Source of the DNA: Rhodoferax sp. OV413
Lineage (GTDB): Bacteria > Pseudomonadota > Gammaproteobacteria > Burkholderiales > Burkholderiaceae_C
Direction: 5' to 3'
NCBI GenBank assembly: GCA_945861785.1
Contig: CAMAWD010000048.1
Location: 1-45,234, forward strand
Length of the DNA stretch: 45,234 nt
The position numbers and the translations under genes are program-made. Under the pieces are notes generated by a model. It saw only the letters and a list, made by a program, of their open reading frames with translations, was not told the DNA's origin and did not search any database. Of the stretch, positions 19,080 to 27,221 are shown piece by piece (positions within the stretch are counted from its first letter, which is position 1; the number at the start of each line of letters is the position of its first letter).

Positions 19080-19706
19080 TCAGGCCAGGGAGCGCAGGAT
19101 GGCGCGCACCGGGCTGGCGTCGGCACGTACCAGTTTCAGGGGCAGGGCGATGAGCTCGTAGTCGCCGGCGGGCACAGCATCGAGCACCAGGTTTTCCAGC
19201 ACCCGCATGTGGTGGCGCAGCAGCTGGTGGTGGGCTGGCAATGCCGCGCTGGTGGCGGGGTCCACACTGGGGGTGTCTATGCCCACCAGCACCACGCCGA
19301 GGCCGGCCAGCAGTTCGAGCGTGGCCGCCGAGTACGCGCTGAAGTCGTCCCAGGCCTGGGTGGCGGTCTGGCGGGTGCGCACCAGCACACGCGCTGGCAG
19401 GTCGACCAGGGCGTGCGCGATGTCCGCCGGTTCGACCAGCGGGCCGCAGCCAATGCAATGGACCACACGGCATGGGCCGAGGTAGGGTGCGAGGTCGAGC
19501 AGCCCGACGGCTTGCCCGTCGGCGGCGTAGTGCAGTGGGGCGTCGGCATGGGCGCCGGTATGCGGCGACAGGGTGATGCTGTTCACGTTCACCGGGCAGC
19601 CCGGGCCGAGTGCGAAATGCAGGCGCTGGTTGTACGCGGTGTCGCCCGGAAAAACGGGCGCGTGTTCGTCGATGGCAGGGGAGATATCCCAGATCTGTGG
19701 TGGCAT
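19080..19706 (-). CDS. kynB: Kynurenine formamidase
   Basis: 208-residue cyclase-family metal hydrolase that removes the formyl group from N-formylkynurenine. The metal signature [12 protein letters not shown] is intact, as is the [17 protein letters not shown]-terminus. Start at the ATG 19706; a TTG at 19733 is an alternative. First gene of kynBUA, which together yields anthranilate, alanine and formate. No kynR-type regulator is adjacent. Confidence 0.96.
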   Translation of the reverse strand: MPPQIWDISPAIDEHAPVFPGDTAYNQRLHFALGPGCPVNVNSITLSPHTGAHADAPLHYAADGQAVGLLDLAPYLGPCRVVHCIGCGPLVEPADIAHALVDLPARVLVRTRQTATQAWDDFSAYSAATLELLAGLGVVLVGIDTPSVDPATSAALPAHHQLLRHHMRVLENLVLDAVPAGDYELIALPLKLVRADASPVRAILRSLA

Positions 19707-19714
19707 GGCGCAGT

Positions 19715-19729
19715 GAAGGTACCACCTTC
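19715..19729. promoter_or_regulatory. Palindrome just upstream of kynB
   Basis: GAAGGT-ACC-ACCTTC is a perfect 6-bp dyad nine bases before the kynB start codon, in the 81-bp gap to argF. It could be an operator for the kyn operon or a hairpin that masks translation. The regulator is unknown. Confidence 0.35.
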
Positions 19730-19787
19730 GCAAAACCTGCGGTGTCGGTTATTTCCAACAGCGCGGAAATTGCACGGCCGCCCGCTT

Positions 19788-20699
19788 TCAGGCGACGCGG
19801 CCCAGCAGCAGGTATTCCATCAGGGCTTTTTGTGCGTGCATGCGGTTTTCTGCTTCGTCCCACACCACGGACTGCGGTCCGTCAATCACATCGGCCTCGA
19901 CCTCTTCACCCCTGTGGGCCGGAAGGCAATGCATGAACAGCGCCTGCGGCTTGGCTGCAGCCATCATCTCGGCGTCGACGCACCAGTCGGCGAACGCCTT
20001 CTTGCGCGCCTCGTTCTCGGCCTCATACCCCATGCTGGTCCAGACGTCGGTCGTCACCAGGTCGGCCCCGGCACAGGCCTGCAAAGGGTTTTTGAACACC
20101 TGGTAGCTGTCGCTGGAGCGGATGCCGGCGATCGACTGGTCCACCTCGTAACCACCCGGCGTGCTGACATGCACCTTGAAGCCCAGGATCTCGCTCGCCT
20201 GCAGCCAGGTATTGGCCATGTTGTTGCCGTCGCCCACCCAGGCCACCGTCTTGCCCTGGATCGAGCCGCGGTGCTCGATGAAGGTGAAGATGTCGGCCAG
20301 GATCTGGCACGGATGGAACTCGTTGGTCAAGCCATTGATGACCGGCACCCTGGAGTGCGCGGCGAAACGCTCGATCTTGGTCTGTTCGTAGGTGCGGATC
20401 ATGACCAGGTCGACCATGCGGCTGATGACCCTGGCACTGTCTTCGATCGGCTCGGCACGGCCGAGTTGGCTGTCGCCGGTGGTCAGGTGCACCACGCTGC
20501 CGCCGAGCTGGTACATGCCGGCTTCGAAACTCACCCGGGTGCGGGTGGAGGCCTTCTCGAAAATCATGGCCAGCGTGCGGTCCACCAGTGGGTGGTGCTT
20601 TTCGTAGGCCTTGAACTTGCGTTTGATCAGTGCTGCCCGCTCGAACAGGTAGGCGTATTCGTCGGCTCCCAGGTCGCTGAATTGCAGGTAGTGCTTCAT
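19788..20699 (-). CDS. argF: Ornithine carbamoyltransferase
   Basis: 303-residue anabolic OTCase: ornithine plus carbamoyl phosphate to citrulline. The carbamoyl-phosphate motif STRTR is at residues 51-55, and the ornithine-site motif HCLP is at 257-260. [11 protein letters not shown] and [12 protein letters not shown] are also present. ATG at 20699 overlaps the argD stop by 4 bases; frames open further upstream are not needed. Confidence 0.97.
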   Translation of the reverse strand: MKHYLQFSDLGADEYAYLFERAALIKRKFKAYEKHHPLVDRTLAMIFEKASTRTRVSFEAGMYQLGGSVVHLTTGDSQLGRAEPIEDSARVISRMVDLVMIRTYEQTKIERFAAHSRVPVINGLTNEFHPCQILADIFTFIEHRGSIQGKTVAWVGDGNNMANTWLQASEILGFKVHVSTPGGYEVDQSIAGIRSSDSYQVFKNPLQACAGADLVTTDVWTSMGYEAENEARKKAFADWCVDAEMMAAAKPQALFMHCLPAHRGEEVEADVIDGPQSVVWDEAENRMHAQKALMEYLLLGRVA

Positions 20700-21919
20700 G
20701 GCGCAGCCGCAAGGTGCTGCTGGACCAGCGGGCACAGGATCTGCACCACTTCGTCGGCCTCTGCCGTGGTCATGGTGAGCGGGGGCAACAGGCGCACCAC
20801 CGAGTCGGCGGTGACGCTGATCAGCAGGCCGGCGTCGGCGCACTGGCCGACCAAAGCGCCGCAGGGCTTTGAGAGCGCAATACCGATCATCAGGCCCTGG
20901 CCCCGCAGTTCACACACCGTGCCGGCCGCGATTTCGGACGCCAGCGCCTTGACCAGTTCGTCGTGCAAATGCGCACCGATCCGCGCCGCATTGGCAAGCA
21001 GCCCGTCTTCTTCCATGATGCGTATGGTCTCCACCCCGGCCCGCATCGCCAGCGGGTTGCCCCCAAAGGTGGTGCCGTGGTTGCCGGGCTGGAAGATGTG
21101 GGCCGCTTTCGGGCCGGCTACAACGGCGCCGATCGGCACCCCCGAACCCAGGCCCTTGGCCAGTGGCATCACGTCGGGCTGGATGCCGGCCCACTGGTGC
21201 GCAAACCACTTGCCGGTGCGCCCCATGCCGCACTGCACCTCGTCGATCATCAGCAGCCAGTTGCGCTCGTCGCACAAGGCCCGCACCTGGCGCAGGTAGT
21301 CGATGTGCATGGTGTGGATGCCGCCTTCACCCTGGATCGCCTCGAAGAACACCGCGACGACATTCGGGTTGTCCTCGGTGGCCTTGCGCAGGGCGTCCAT
21401 GTCGTTCAGCGGCACGCGGATGAAACCCTCCACCAGTGGGCCGAAACCGGCCTGCACCTTGGGGTTGCCGGTGGCGCTCAACGTGGCAATGCTGCGGCCA
21501 TGGAAGGCGTTCTCGTAGACCACGATCTCGGGCCGTTCGATGCCTTGGTCGTGGCCGAATTTTCGCGCCAGCTTGAGCGCGGCCTCGTTGGCCTCCAGCC
21601 CGGTGGAGCAGAAGAACACATTGGTCATGCCAGAGAGTTCGATCAGCTTGGCGGCCAGCACTTCCTGATTGGGCACGTGGTAGTAGTTGGAGGTATGGAT
21701 GAGCTTGCTGATCTGGTCCTGCAGGGCTGGCACCAGTTTGGGGTGGTTGTGGCCCAGGGTGTTGACCGCGATGCCGGCCAGCGCGTCCAGGTACTGCTTG
21801 CCGTTGATGTCCCACACCCGGCAGCCTTGCCCGTGGGACAGCGCGATCGGCACGCGTCCGTAGGTGTTCATCACGTGGGGCGAGGCAGCTTCGATGTGGG
21901 CGGGCAGGGCGGCGTTCAT
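20696..21919 (-). CDS. argD: Acetylornithine aminotransferase
   Basis: 407-residue class III PLP aminotransferase acting on N-acetyl-glutamate semialdehyde in arginine biosynthesis. The PLP lysine is K255 (PLAKGLGSGVPIGAV). The MIDEVQCGMGRTGKWFAHQ motif with the cofactor Asp and the N-terminal MNTYGRVPIALSHGQG block are typical of ArgD. Coupled to argF by an ATGA overlap. Some ArgD enzymes also serve succinyl-diaminopimelate. Confidence 0.95.
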   Translation of the reverse strand: MNAALPAHIEAASPHVMNTYGRVPIALSHGQGCRVWDINGKQYLDALAGIAVNTLGHNHPKLVPALQDQISKLIHTSNYYHVPNQEVLAAKLIELSGMTNVFFCSTGLEANEAALKLARKFGHDQGIERPEIVVYENAFHGRSIATLSATGNPKVQAGFGPLVEGFIRVPLNDMDALRKATEDNPNVVAVFFEAIQGEGGIHTMHIDYLRQVRALCDERNWLLMIDEVQCGMGRTGKWFAHQWAGIQPDVMPLAKGLGSGVPIGAVVAGPKAAHIFQPGNHGTTFGGNPLAMRAGVETIRIMEEDGLLANAARIGAHLHDELVKALASEIAAGTVCELRGQGLMIGIALSKPCGALVGQCADAGLLISVTADSVVRLLPPLTMTTAEADEVVQILCPLVQQHLAAAP

Positions 21920-22110
21920 GGGGACTCCAGTTCAGGGCGGTTCGGCCTTGCTGGCCGCTTCCTCCGGATTCTATGGCCACGGTCGGCGATCATCCATGGC
22001 GGTTTTGCATTGCCATGATGCGCCAGGCGCGACCACTGAGCGCCGTCAGGCTGGTGCGAATATTGCCTGTTAGAGTCCTTGCAGGCGCCAGCGCCCGTTG
22101 TCTCCATCCA

Positions 22111-22431
22111 ATGCATCCAGAAGCCGCCAAAGAATTCGTGATCCTGGGCGTATCCAGGGAAGGAAAGACGTTTCGCCCCACCGACTGGGCGGAGCGACTC
22201 GCGGGCGTGATGAGCCAGTTCCGGCCCGGCGGGGCCCGTCCGGGCAGCCATCTGGGTTATTCGCCCTGGTGTGTGCCAGGTGTGCACGATGGCGACAAAT
22301 GCGTGGTGGTGCACAGCGACCTGCGTGACTGCGAAGTCCTGGCATGGGATTTCTGCGTCAATTTTGCCCGCGACAACAACCTGCAGGTGCTGCCGGGGCC
22401 CGAGGTCAAGCGCGTGCCGGTGGCTGGGTGA
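22111..22431 (+). CDS. DUF3579 family protein
   Basis: 106-residue soluble protein starting MHPEAAKEFVILGVSREGKTF; WAERLAGVMSQF and YSPWCVPG are typical of DUF3579, a betaproteobacterial family found next to argD. Function unknown. The frame is open upstream to 21973, but that part reaches into the argD promoter and lacks similarity. Divergent from argD. Confidence 0.88.
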   Translation: MHPEAAKEFVILGVSREGKTFRPTDWAERLAGVMSQFRPGGARPGSHLGYSPWCVPGVHDGDKCVVVHSDLRDCEVLAWDFCVNFARDNNLQVLPGPEVKRVPVAG

Positions 22432-22453
22432 TTTCCCCATCGCTGCGGAAATA

Positions 22454-22483
22454 TTCGATTAAATAGGGAAATTTTATTAAAAT
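22454..22483 (+). promoter_or_regulatory. Candidate promoter of the nucleotidyltransferase gene
   Basis: An AT-rich stretch, unusual here, carries TTCGAT (22454-22459), an 18-bp spacer and TAAAAT (22478-22483). The expected RNA start lies only a few bases before the ATG at 22493, and no ribosome site is visible, so translation may be leaderless. Confidence 0.4.
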
Positions 22484-22492
22484 CAACGGCTT

Positions 22493-23602
22493 ATGACTCA
22501 CAGATTGGCCGAGTTTGTTCCATTTCCGCAGGATTCTGGACGGGTGATCGCTAACCTTGAGGCCGCTTATGAGCAATGGCTCGATGCTCGACAGCAGCTC
22601 ATCCGTACCCCGGTGTCCATGTATTGGAAGACTGTTGGAGGGTGCGAGTACCTCGGCGTGAAAATGAACTCGAATTCTGTCGGCACAACTTTCGGTGCCC
22701 GCTCGCCTGAGACTGAGGCGGAGTACGACCAGTTCCACTCCGAAAAGGACCAGCTCAAGCAGCGTGTCGCCATGGCTGATGAATTGATCGCGGAGCGAAG
22801 TGGGCAATATCGCTCGCTGCGTCTCCCCGTTCTCGCGGACCGCCAGGGCGAACTCTTGCGGGCGCTCGACATTGAAGGCTTGCTGCGCAACGATCTCCTT
22901 GTCGTCGGAACGAACGCTTTTTGTGCCTACGAACTGCTTTGCGGAGTCAAGTTCCCCACCGGTAACGAGGAGACGGAGGATTTCGACTTGGCATGGTGCC
23001 GAGGCACCAAGGTGTCCATGGCGGCGTCAACAAGCGGTTCCAAGGTCGAGCGAAAGTCGCTGCTGTCAGTACTTCAGGCCGTCGACTCGTCCTACAAAGT
23101 CAACCCGCGAAAGCGCTATCAAGCCGTCAACAGCGTAGGGTATGAGGTGGAGTTGCTGGCAGCTCCCAGCCTTGTTCCGCTGCCGAAGTCAGAGGCGTTC
23201 GAGCCGATGTTCTCCCTCTTTGAGCAAGAGTGGCTGCTGAGGGGACGACCTGTTTCGTTCGTTGTCTCCACTGTTCGGCGTCGCGCGTGTCCGATTTACG
23301 TTCCTGACCCCCGCTGGATGGCGCTGCACAAGTTGTGGTTATCGAATAAGCCGGAACGCAGGGAGTCGAAGAAGCCAAAAGATAGGCGCCAAGGTAACGT
23401 CTTGCTGGATGCCTGTCGCTTCTTCTTGCATGACAACTACCCGATGGACATCGATTTCGTTCTCGAATTGCCATCGGAGCTAAGTGATCTTTTCAATGCT
23501 TGGGCGACAAGCAGCGGCTACGATCCGATGAACCCGGGCTCTGGCGCTACTGAAACCCCGGAGCAGTCTCAAGGCAAGTTGTCGCACCGCTTCCGTCGCT
23601 GA
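22493..23602 (+). CDS. GSU2403-type nucleotidyltransferase-fold protein
   Basis: 369-residue protein. The N-terminal third is helical (LEAAYEQWLDARQQL, KDQLKQRVAMADELIAERSGQYR). The middle holds the nucleotidyltransferase core: VVGTNAFCAYE at residues 137-147 and TEDFDLAW at 161-168, with the D163-x-D165 metal pair. A C-terminal part has VPDPRWMALHKLWLSNKPER, typical of the GSU2403/PF12281 family. The activity of this family is not established; related folds include MNT/AbiEii toxins and antitoxins. Codon use is visibly less GC-rich than the neighbours and its upstream DNA is AT-rich. With the adjacent repeats this suggests acquisition by transfer. Confidence 0.75.
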   Translation: MTHRLAEFVPFPQDSGRVIANLEAAYEQWLDARQQLIRTPVSMYWKTVGGCEYLGVKMNSNSVGTTFGARSPETEAEYDQFHSEKDQLKQRVAMADELIAERSGQYRSLRLPVLADRQGELLRALDIEGLLRNDLLVVGTNAFCAYELLCGVKFPTGNEETEDFDLAWCRGTKVSMAASTSGSKVERKSLLSVLQAVDSSYKVNPRKRYQAVNSVGYEVELLAAPSLVPLPKSEAFEPMFSLFEQEWLLRGRPVSFVVSTVRRRACPIYVPDPRWMALHKLWLSNKPERRESKKPKDRRQGNVLLDACRFFLHDNYPMDIDFVLELPSELSDLFNAWATSSGYDPMNPGSGATETPEQSQGKLSHRFRR

Positions 23603-23674
23603 TCCGCATTTCTCGCCGGGCCGTGGCTTCCACGTGCTGATGGCAGCCAATGGGCGATTTTTCCTCCGGGGACA

Positions 23675-23770
23675 GGGGTCAGGTCTTGTTTTGGCACACG
23701 GGGACAGGGGTCACACGGGGACAGGGGTCAGGTCTTGTTTTGCCACAATGGCAAACAAAAACCCGACCTC
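23675..23770. repeat. REP-like unit 1 with 17-bp tandem duplication
   Basis: GGGGTCAGGTCTTG occurs at 23675-23688 and again at 23724-23737. Between them a 17-bp unit, ACACGGGGACAGGGGTC, is repeated exactly in tandem (23696-23712 and 23713-23729). The second copy runs into a hairpin, TTTGCCA-CAA-TGGCAAA (23739-23755), followed by a degenerate opposite arm. Confidence 0.75.
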
Positions 23771-23808
23771 TCGATGCACAGGCCTTCGCCGCCGGGCTCC
23801 TGGTTTGC

Positions 23809-23856
23809 GTGTCCGCGGGGTCACGCGTCCGCGGGGTCACGTGTCCGCGGGGTCAG
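23809..23856. repeat. Three tandem 16-bp repeats
   Basis: GTGTCCGCGGGGTCAC (23809-23824), GCGTCCGCGGGGTCAC (23825-23840) and GTGTCCGCGGGGTCAG (23841-23856) follow each other without spacer. The last runs directly into the arm of the palindrome at 23849, as if the end of the mobile unit had been duplicated. Further partial GTCCGC/GGGGTCA units occur between 23960 and 24010. Confidence 0.8.
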
Positions 23857-23894
23857 GTCTTGCATTGCAATATCGCAATGCAAGACCTGACCCC
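23849..23894. repeat. REP-like palindrome 2 (20-bp perfect arms)
   Basis: Left arm 23849-23868 (GGGGTCAGGTCTTGCATTGC) and right arm 23875-23894 are exact reverse complements around the six bases AATATC. It is the most perfect of the copies in the window and could form a stable cruciform or RNA hairpin. Confidence 0.9.
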
Positions 23895-23929
23895 CACCCC
23901 TGCCCCCTGGGCAACGCACACCAATGACC

Positions 23930-24180
23930 CAGCCTGCCGCGACGCGCGCCGACGTCAACACCGGCCGCGGGGTCAGCACGTCCGCCGGGTCATCCTGCGT
24001 GTCCGCATCCGCGGGGTCAGGTCTTGTTTTGCAATATCGCAACGCAAGACCTGACCCCTGCTGGGCATGCGATGCGCCCCTGCCGCGAGCACCGCAGGGC
24101 AGTCTGCGCGTTCAGCGCCAGACCGCCCCACCATGAGCCCCCGCCGGGTCCAGCCTGCCGCGACGCGCGCCAACGTCAAC
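23930..24180. repeat. Pair of 30-bp direct repeats flanking palindrome 3
   Basis: Positions 23930-23959 and 24151-24180 match over 30 bases (CAGCCTGCCGCGACGCGCGC at the start) with a single difference at 23951/24172. They are 221 bp apart and enclose the palindrome at 24013-24058, so a unit of about 220 bp may have duplicated or inserted. Confidence 0.8.
24013..24058. repeat. REP-like palindrome 3
   Basis: GGGGTCAGGTCTTG (24013-24026) pairs with CAAGACCTGACCCC (24045-24058); the inner part GC-AATATC-GC is as in palindrome 2, with one mismatch and one wobble between. Its first 29 bases are the reverse complement of positions 4-32 at the left edge of the window. The whole stretch 23603-24244 has no supported gene. 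Confidence 0.85.
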
Positions 24181-24244
24181 GCAAACCGCAGCAGAAAACC
24201 ACGGCAGAAGCCGACGCGCGAACGGTCGTGCCGGAAACCATGCC

Positions 24245-24508
24245 ATGCCCCTGACCTGCCGCCCGGGCTGCGCCGCCTGTTGCATCGCGCCTTCGATCAG
24301 CTCTGCGATCCCAGGTATGCCACTGGGCAAGCCCGCGGGGGTGCGCTGCGTCCAGCTCGACGCGAACTTGGGTTGCCGCCTGTTTGGCCACCCGTCCCGG
24401 CCGGCGGTTTGCGGTCAGTTGCAACCCTCACGCGAAATGTGCGGCGAGTCGGCGCCGGCTGCCCTGGCGTGGTTGACCCGGCTGGAGGCCGCAACGCGGC
24501 CGACGTGA
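24245..24508 (+). CDS. YkgJ family cysteine-cluster protein
   Basis: 87 residues with eight-cysteine spacing typical of the UPF0153/YkgJ family: CRPGCAACC at the N-terminus, GVRCVQLD, GCRLFG, PAVCGQLQPSREMCG. The ligands suggest bound zinc or an iron-sulphur cluster. Function unknown. It stands alone between the repeats and the class II aldolase gene. Confidence 0.88.
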   Translation: MPLTCRPGCAACCIAPSISSAIPGMPLGKPAGVRCVQLDANLGCRLFGHPSRPAVCGQLQPSREMCGESAPAALAWLTRLEAATRPT

Positions 24509-24598
24509 TCCTTGGAGCCGGCGCCAGATACAACGTGTCAAATGAAGGACAGCCATTGCACTTTCGGCCATTTAACCTCTGCACAACAAGGAGCCACC

Positions 24599-25357
24599 AT
24601 GCACATCCCATCCCTGAAGGAAGTCGTCAGCGCCGAAGAATGGCAATTGCGCGTCGACCTGGCTGCCGCTTACCGGCTGGTTGCCGCCTACGGCATGAGC
24701 GACCTCGTCTTTACCCATATCAGCGCGCGTATCCCAGGGCCGGAGCACCATTTTTTGATCAACCCCTATGGCCTGATGTTCGATGAAATCACGGCCAGCA
24801 GCCTGGTCAAGGTCGACCAGGCCTGCAACAAACTCCACGACTCGCCCTTCCCCGTCAACCCTGCCGGTTTCACCATCCACAGCGCCATCCACCAGGCGCG
24901 CGAGGACGCAGGTTGCGTGTTGCACACCCACACCCGCGCCGGCATTGCGGTAAGTTGCCAGAAGGCCGGTGTGTTGCCCATCAGCCAGCAATCGACTTTT
25001 GTACTGTCCTCGCTGGCCTACCACGACTACGAGGGCGTGGCCCTGCGCGATGACGAGAAACCGCGCCTGCAGGCCGACCTGGGGACGAAGAAGTTCCTGA
25101 TGCTGCGCAACCACGGCCTGCTCACGATTGGAAGAACCATCGCCGACGCCTTCCTGTCGATGTACACCTTCGAGAACACCTGCCGCATCCAGGTCGACGC
25201 GCTGGCCGGTGGCCAGGAACTGATCACCGTCGACCCCGGCATCCTGGCGGGCATGAACTCGGTCTCCAAGGCCGTGACCGTCGGCCAAGGCTCGGGCCTG
25301 GTTTGGCCCGCCTTGCTGCGAAAGCTGCAGCGCACGGACCCCGGTTACCAGGACTGA
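24599..25357 (+). CDS. Class II aldolase/adducin family protein
   Basis: 252 residues from the ATG at 24599, which has AAGGAG six bases upstream. The metal-binding HTHTRAG is near residue 118, and LRNHGLLTIG later supplies a further His. DLVFTHISARIPGPEHHFLINPYGLMFDEITASSLVKVD is the family N-terminus. Members include fuculose- and ribulose-phosphate aldolases and many proteins of unknown substrate with this exact layout; no sugar kinase is adjacent, so the substrate stays open. Confidence 0.9.
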   Translation: MHIPSLKEVVSAEEWQLRVDLAAAYRLVAAYGMSDLVFTHISARIPGPEHHFLINPYGLMFDEITASSLVKVDQACNKLHDSPFPVNPAGFTIHSAIHQAREDAGCVLHTHTRAGIAVSCQKAGVLPISQQSTFVLSSLAYHDYEGVALRDDEKPRLQADLGTKKFLMLRNHGLLTIGRTIADAFLSMYTFENTCRIQVDALAGGQELITVDPGILAGMNSVSKAVTVGQGSGLVWPALLRKLQRTDPGYQD

Positions 25358-25392
25358 GCAAAAAACAGCTCAAACACTGTCAATGGATACAA

Positions 25393-25408
25393 TGAGTGCA
25401 TGCGCTCA
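25393..25408 (-). terminator. Hairpin between convergent genes
   Basis: TGAGTG-CATG-CGCTCA can form a six-pair stem (one G-U) four bases after the AsmA-like stop codon and 36 bases after the aldolase stop. There is no T-run, so intrinsic termination is only a possibility. Confidence 0.25.
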
Positions 25409-25411
25409 CTT

Positions 25412-26671
25412 TCAAAGTAATCCTTGCAGCTTGTTGCCGATCTTGTCCCCGAGTGAGGCACCCGCCCCGGTGCCCACACCGGGCATCACCATGGTGCCAA
25501 GCGCCGCGCCCAGAATCGCAGACCGGGTCAGGGTCAACTCCGGCGCGTCGAGTGTGCCGCCCAGTACCAGCGGCACACCGACCGCCTGGCCGATCACCGC
25601 CGCCCCCAGGCTGACCTGAACCCGGCCGCTCAAGGCTAGGCTGGGCGACAACGCCACCTGCCCGCTGGCGTTCAATACGCCCGAACTGGCGACGAGTTGG
25701 CGGAAGTTGACCGACCGTCCCCGGGTGTCGACCTGCCCCGCCAGAGTGTCGAGCCGCGTCTCACCGCCGCGGCTCAGGCCCCCCGTCTTCACCGCACGCG
25801 CCAGGTCGACACCATGCACCACCGCATCGCGCACGGTAAACCGACTCTGCGTCTGCAGTGCGTCGAGCAAGGGGCCCGGCTGGCCGGTGCGCAGGCTCAG
25901 CGTGGTGTCGGCACTCAGATGGCCCGTGAGTCGTTGGCGCGACAACACCCCCAACTCGACGCCCTCGGTCTTCAGCGCGCCACGCAAGGACAACGCCACA
26001 CCAGGCGCAGGGACACGGTCCAGCGCGAGATCACCCTTGACGCTGCCCCCGGCATAGTCCGCATCCACAGCCCAGGCCAGTTGCCGGCGTGCCAGGTGCA
26101 GCTTTGCTCCCTGAAACTGCCCGGCAAGTACCGTCAGCGAGACGGTGTCGGGCAGGTGCTCGGGGCCAAAACGCGCCTCTCCATCGAGCGTCGTCGGGGC
26201 ACCCGTCAGCGGCCGCCAGGTCAGGTTCTCGAGCAGCACATGGCCCGGGAGCGTGGCCGGCCCGGTGCTGGCAACACCGCCATCCTTCGTGGCCGCGTTC
26301 TTGCCGCGTTGCGCCAGCAGGTGATTCAGACCGGCTTGCGACACATCGGCCCGGACCACCCGCAGGCTCGACAGCTCCATGCGCCCCGCCAACAACGCAC
26401 GCAGGTCGGCGCGCACCTCCACCCGCTCGATGGTCGCCACCGGCTGCGTCTCGATGCGCAGCGCGAGCAGCGCCACCGCAGGAACCGGCCACACATCCAG
26501 TGCGATGCGGTCCAGCCGGACCGGCACCCCCACCACCATGCTGGCCTGGCCCTCCACCCGCCGTTTGAAATCCGCCGAGCCCAGCCAACCCTGAGCCGCA
26601 ATCCAGCCCAGTCCCAGCAACAAACCCATCGCCGCACCGACCTGAATCAAGCTCTTGGCCCATTTCTTCAT
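25412..26671 (-). CDS. AsmA-like envelope protein
   Basis: 419-residue protein. It has one N-terminal membrane anchor (SLIQVGAAMGLLLGLGWIAA), then the AsmA N-terminal pattern (LGSADFKRRVEGQASMVVGVPVRLDRIALDVWPVPAVAL), long beta-rich repeats, and the C-terminal AsmA_2-like end (NFRQLVASSGVLNASGQVALSPSLALSGRVQVSL). A glycine-rich tail follows. AsmA proteins sit in the periplasm, anchored in the inner membrane, and are linked to lipid transport to the outer membrane. The ATG at 26671 (MKKWAKSL) is preferred because it places the anchor at the start; the frame is open to 26815. Confidence 0.85.
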   Translation of the reverse strand: MKKWAKSLIQVGAAMGLLLGLGWIAAQGWLGSADFKRRVEGQASMVVGVPVRLDRIALDVWPVPAVALLALRIETQPVATIERVEVRADLRALLAGRMELSSLRVVRADVSQAGLNHLLAQRGKNAATKDGGVASTGPATLPGHVLLENLTWRPLTGAPTTLDGEARFGPEHLPDTVSLTVLAGQFQGAKLHLARRQLAWAVDADYAGGSVKGDLALDRVPAPGVALSLRGALKTEGVELGVLSRQRLTGHLSADTTLSLRTGQPGPLLDALQTQSRFTVRDAVVHGVDLARAVKTGGLSRGGETRLDTLAGQVDTRGRSVNFRQLVASSGVLNASGQVALSPSLALSGRVQVSLGAAVIGQAVGVPLVLGGTLDAPELTLTRSAILGAALGTMVMPGVGTGAGASLGDKIGNKLQGLL

Positions 26672-26714
26672 TGGTGCATTTTCATCCTTGCGCCGACCGG
26701 CAACAGCCCGCAGC

Positions 26715-26972
26715 ATGGGCAACAACCTGCTGGTGATCGTGGTCGTACTGGGTTTCGCCGCCGTGGCAGGCCTGTTCGTCACCCTCACGTTGCGAAACGC
26801 CGGCGGCTGGCGCAAGAAGCTCGACGCGATCCTGCTGCCGATCGGCTTTCAGCGTTGCGAGGCCGAGTTGGGCCTGCCCCGGTTGTCGATCGACAACATC
26901 CCGCCAGAGTCCGGCATGGCCTCGCGCCTGATGCGTTCACTGGCGGACCATCAAGCGTGGCACCGTGGCTGA
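26715..26972 (+). CDS. Small hypothetical membrane protein, possibly truncated
   Basis: 85 residues: an N-terminal membrane helix (NNLLVIVVVLGFAAVAGLFVTLTL) followed by a charged soluble part (RNAGGWRKKLDAILLPIGFQRCEAE). I do not recognise it. It ends where the remnant of an adaptor gene begins, so it may itself be the 5' piece of a broken gene. Divergent from the AsmA-like gene, 43 bases apart. Confidence 0.4.
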   Translation: MGNNLLVIVVVLGFAAVAGLFVTLTLRNAGGWRKKLDAILLPIGFQRCEAELGLPRLSIDNIPPESGMASRLMRSLADHQAWHRG

Positions 26973-27135
26973 AGCAGAGGCACAGGCCCCCTCGAAGAGC
27001 CACCACAAGGCCTCCGTGCAGATCGTCGACAAGGTGGTGGATTCGGCCAGCGGCACGTTTGGTGTGCGGCTCGAATTGCCCAACCCGAACGGCAACATCC
27101 TGGCCGGTGTCAAGTGCAAGGTGAACTTGCGCCGA
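26965..27135 (+). pseudogene. C-terminal remnant of an HlyD/RND periplasmic adaptor gene
   Basis: About 57 codons translate as a typical membrane-fusion-protein ending, including KASVQIVDKVVDSASGTFGV and RLELPNPNGNILAGVKCKV. A stop lies 12 codons upstream in frame, and the hairpin, lipoyl and most of the barrel parts are missing. After it the frame runs on to 27282 without similarity. Read as a leftover of a deleted efflux gene. Confidence 0.6.
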
Positions 27136-27221
27136 CGGGCACCAAGCCTGCTCGGGCAGTGCCAGCGCCAAGCCGGTAGGATCGCCATTGCGTCAGACTG
27201 TGCCGCCCAACCAGAATTTAC

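Noticed and set aside
23809-24058. Possible CRISPR array
   Set aside because: The repeats are tandem without unique spacers or are palindromes; no cas gene is present.
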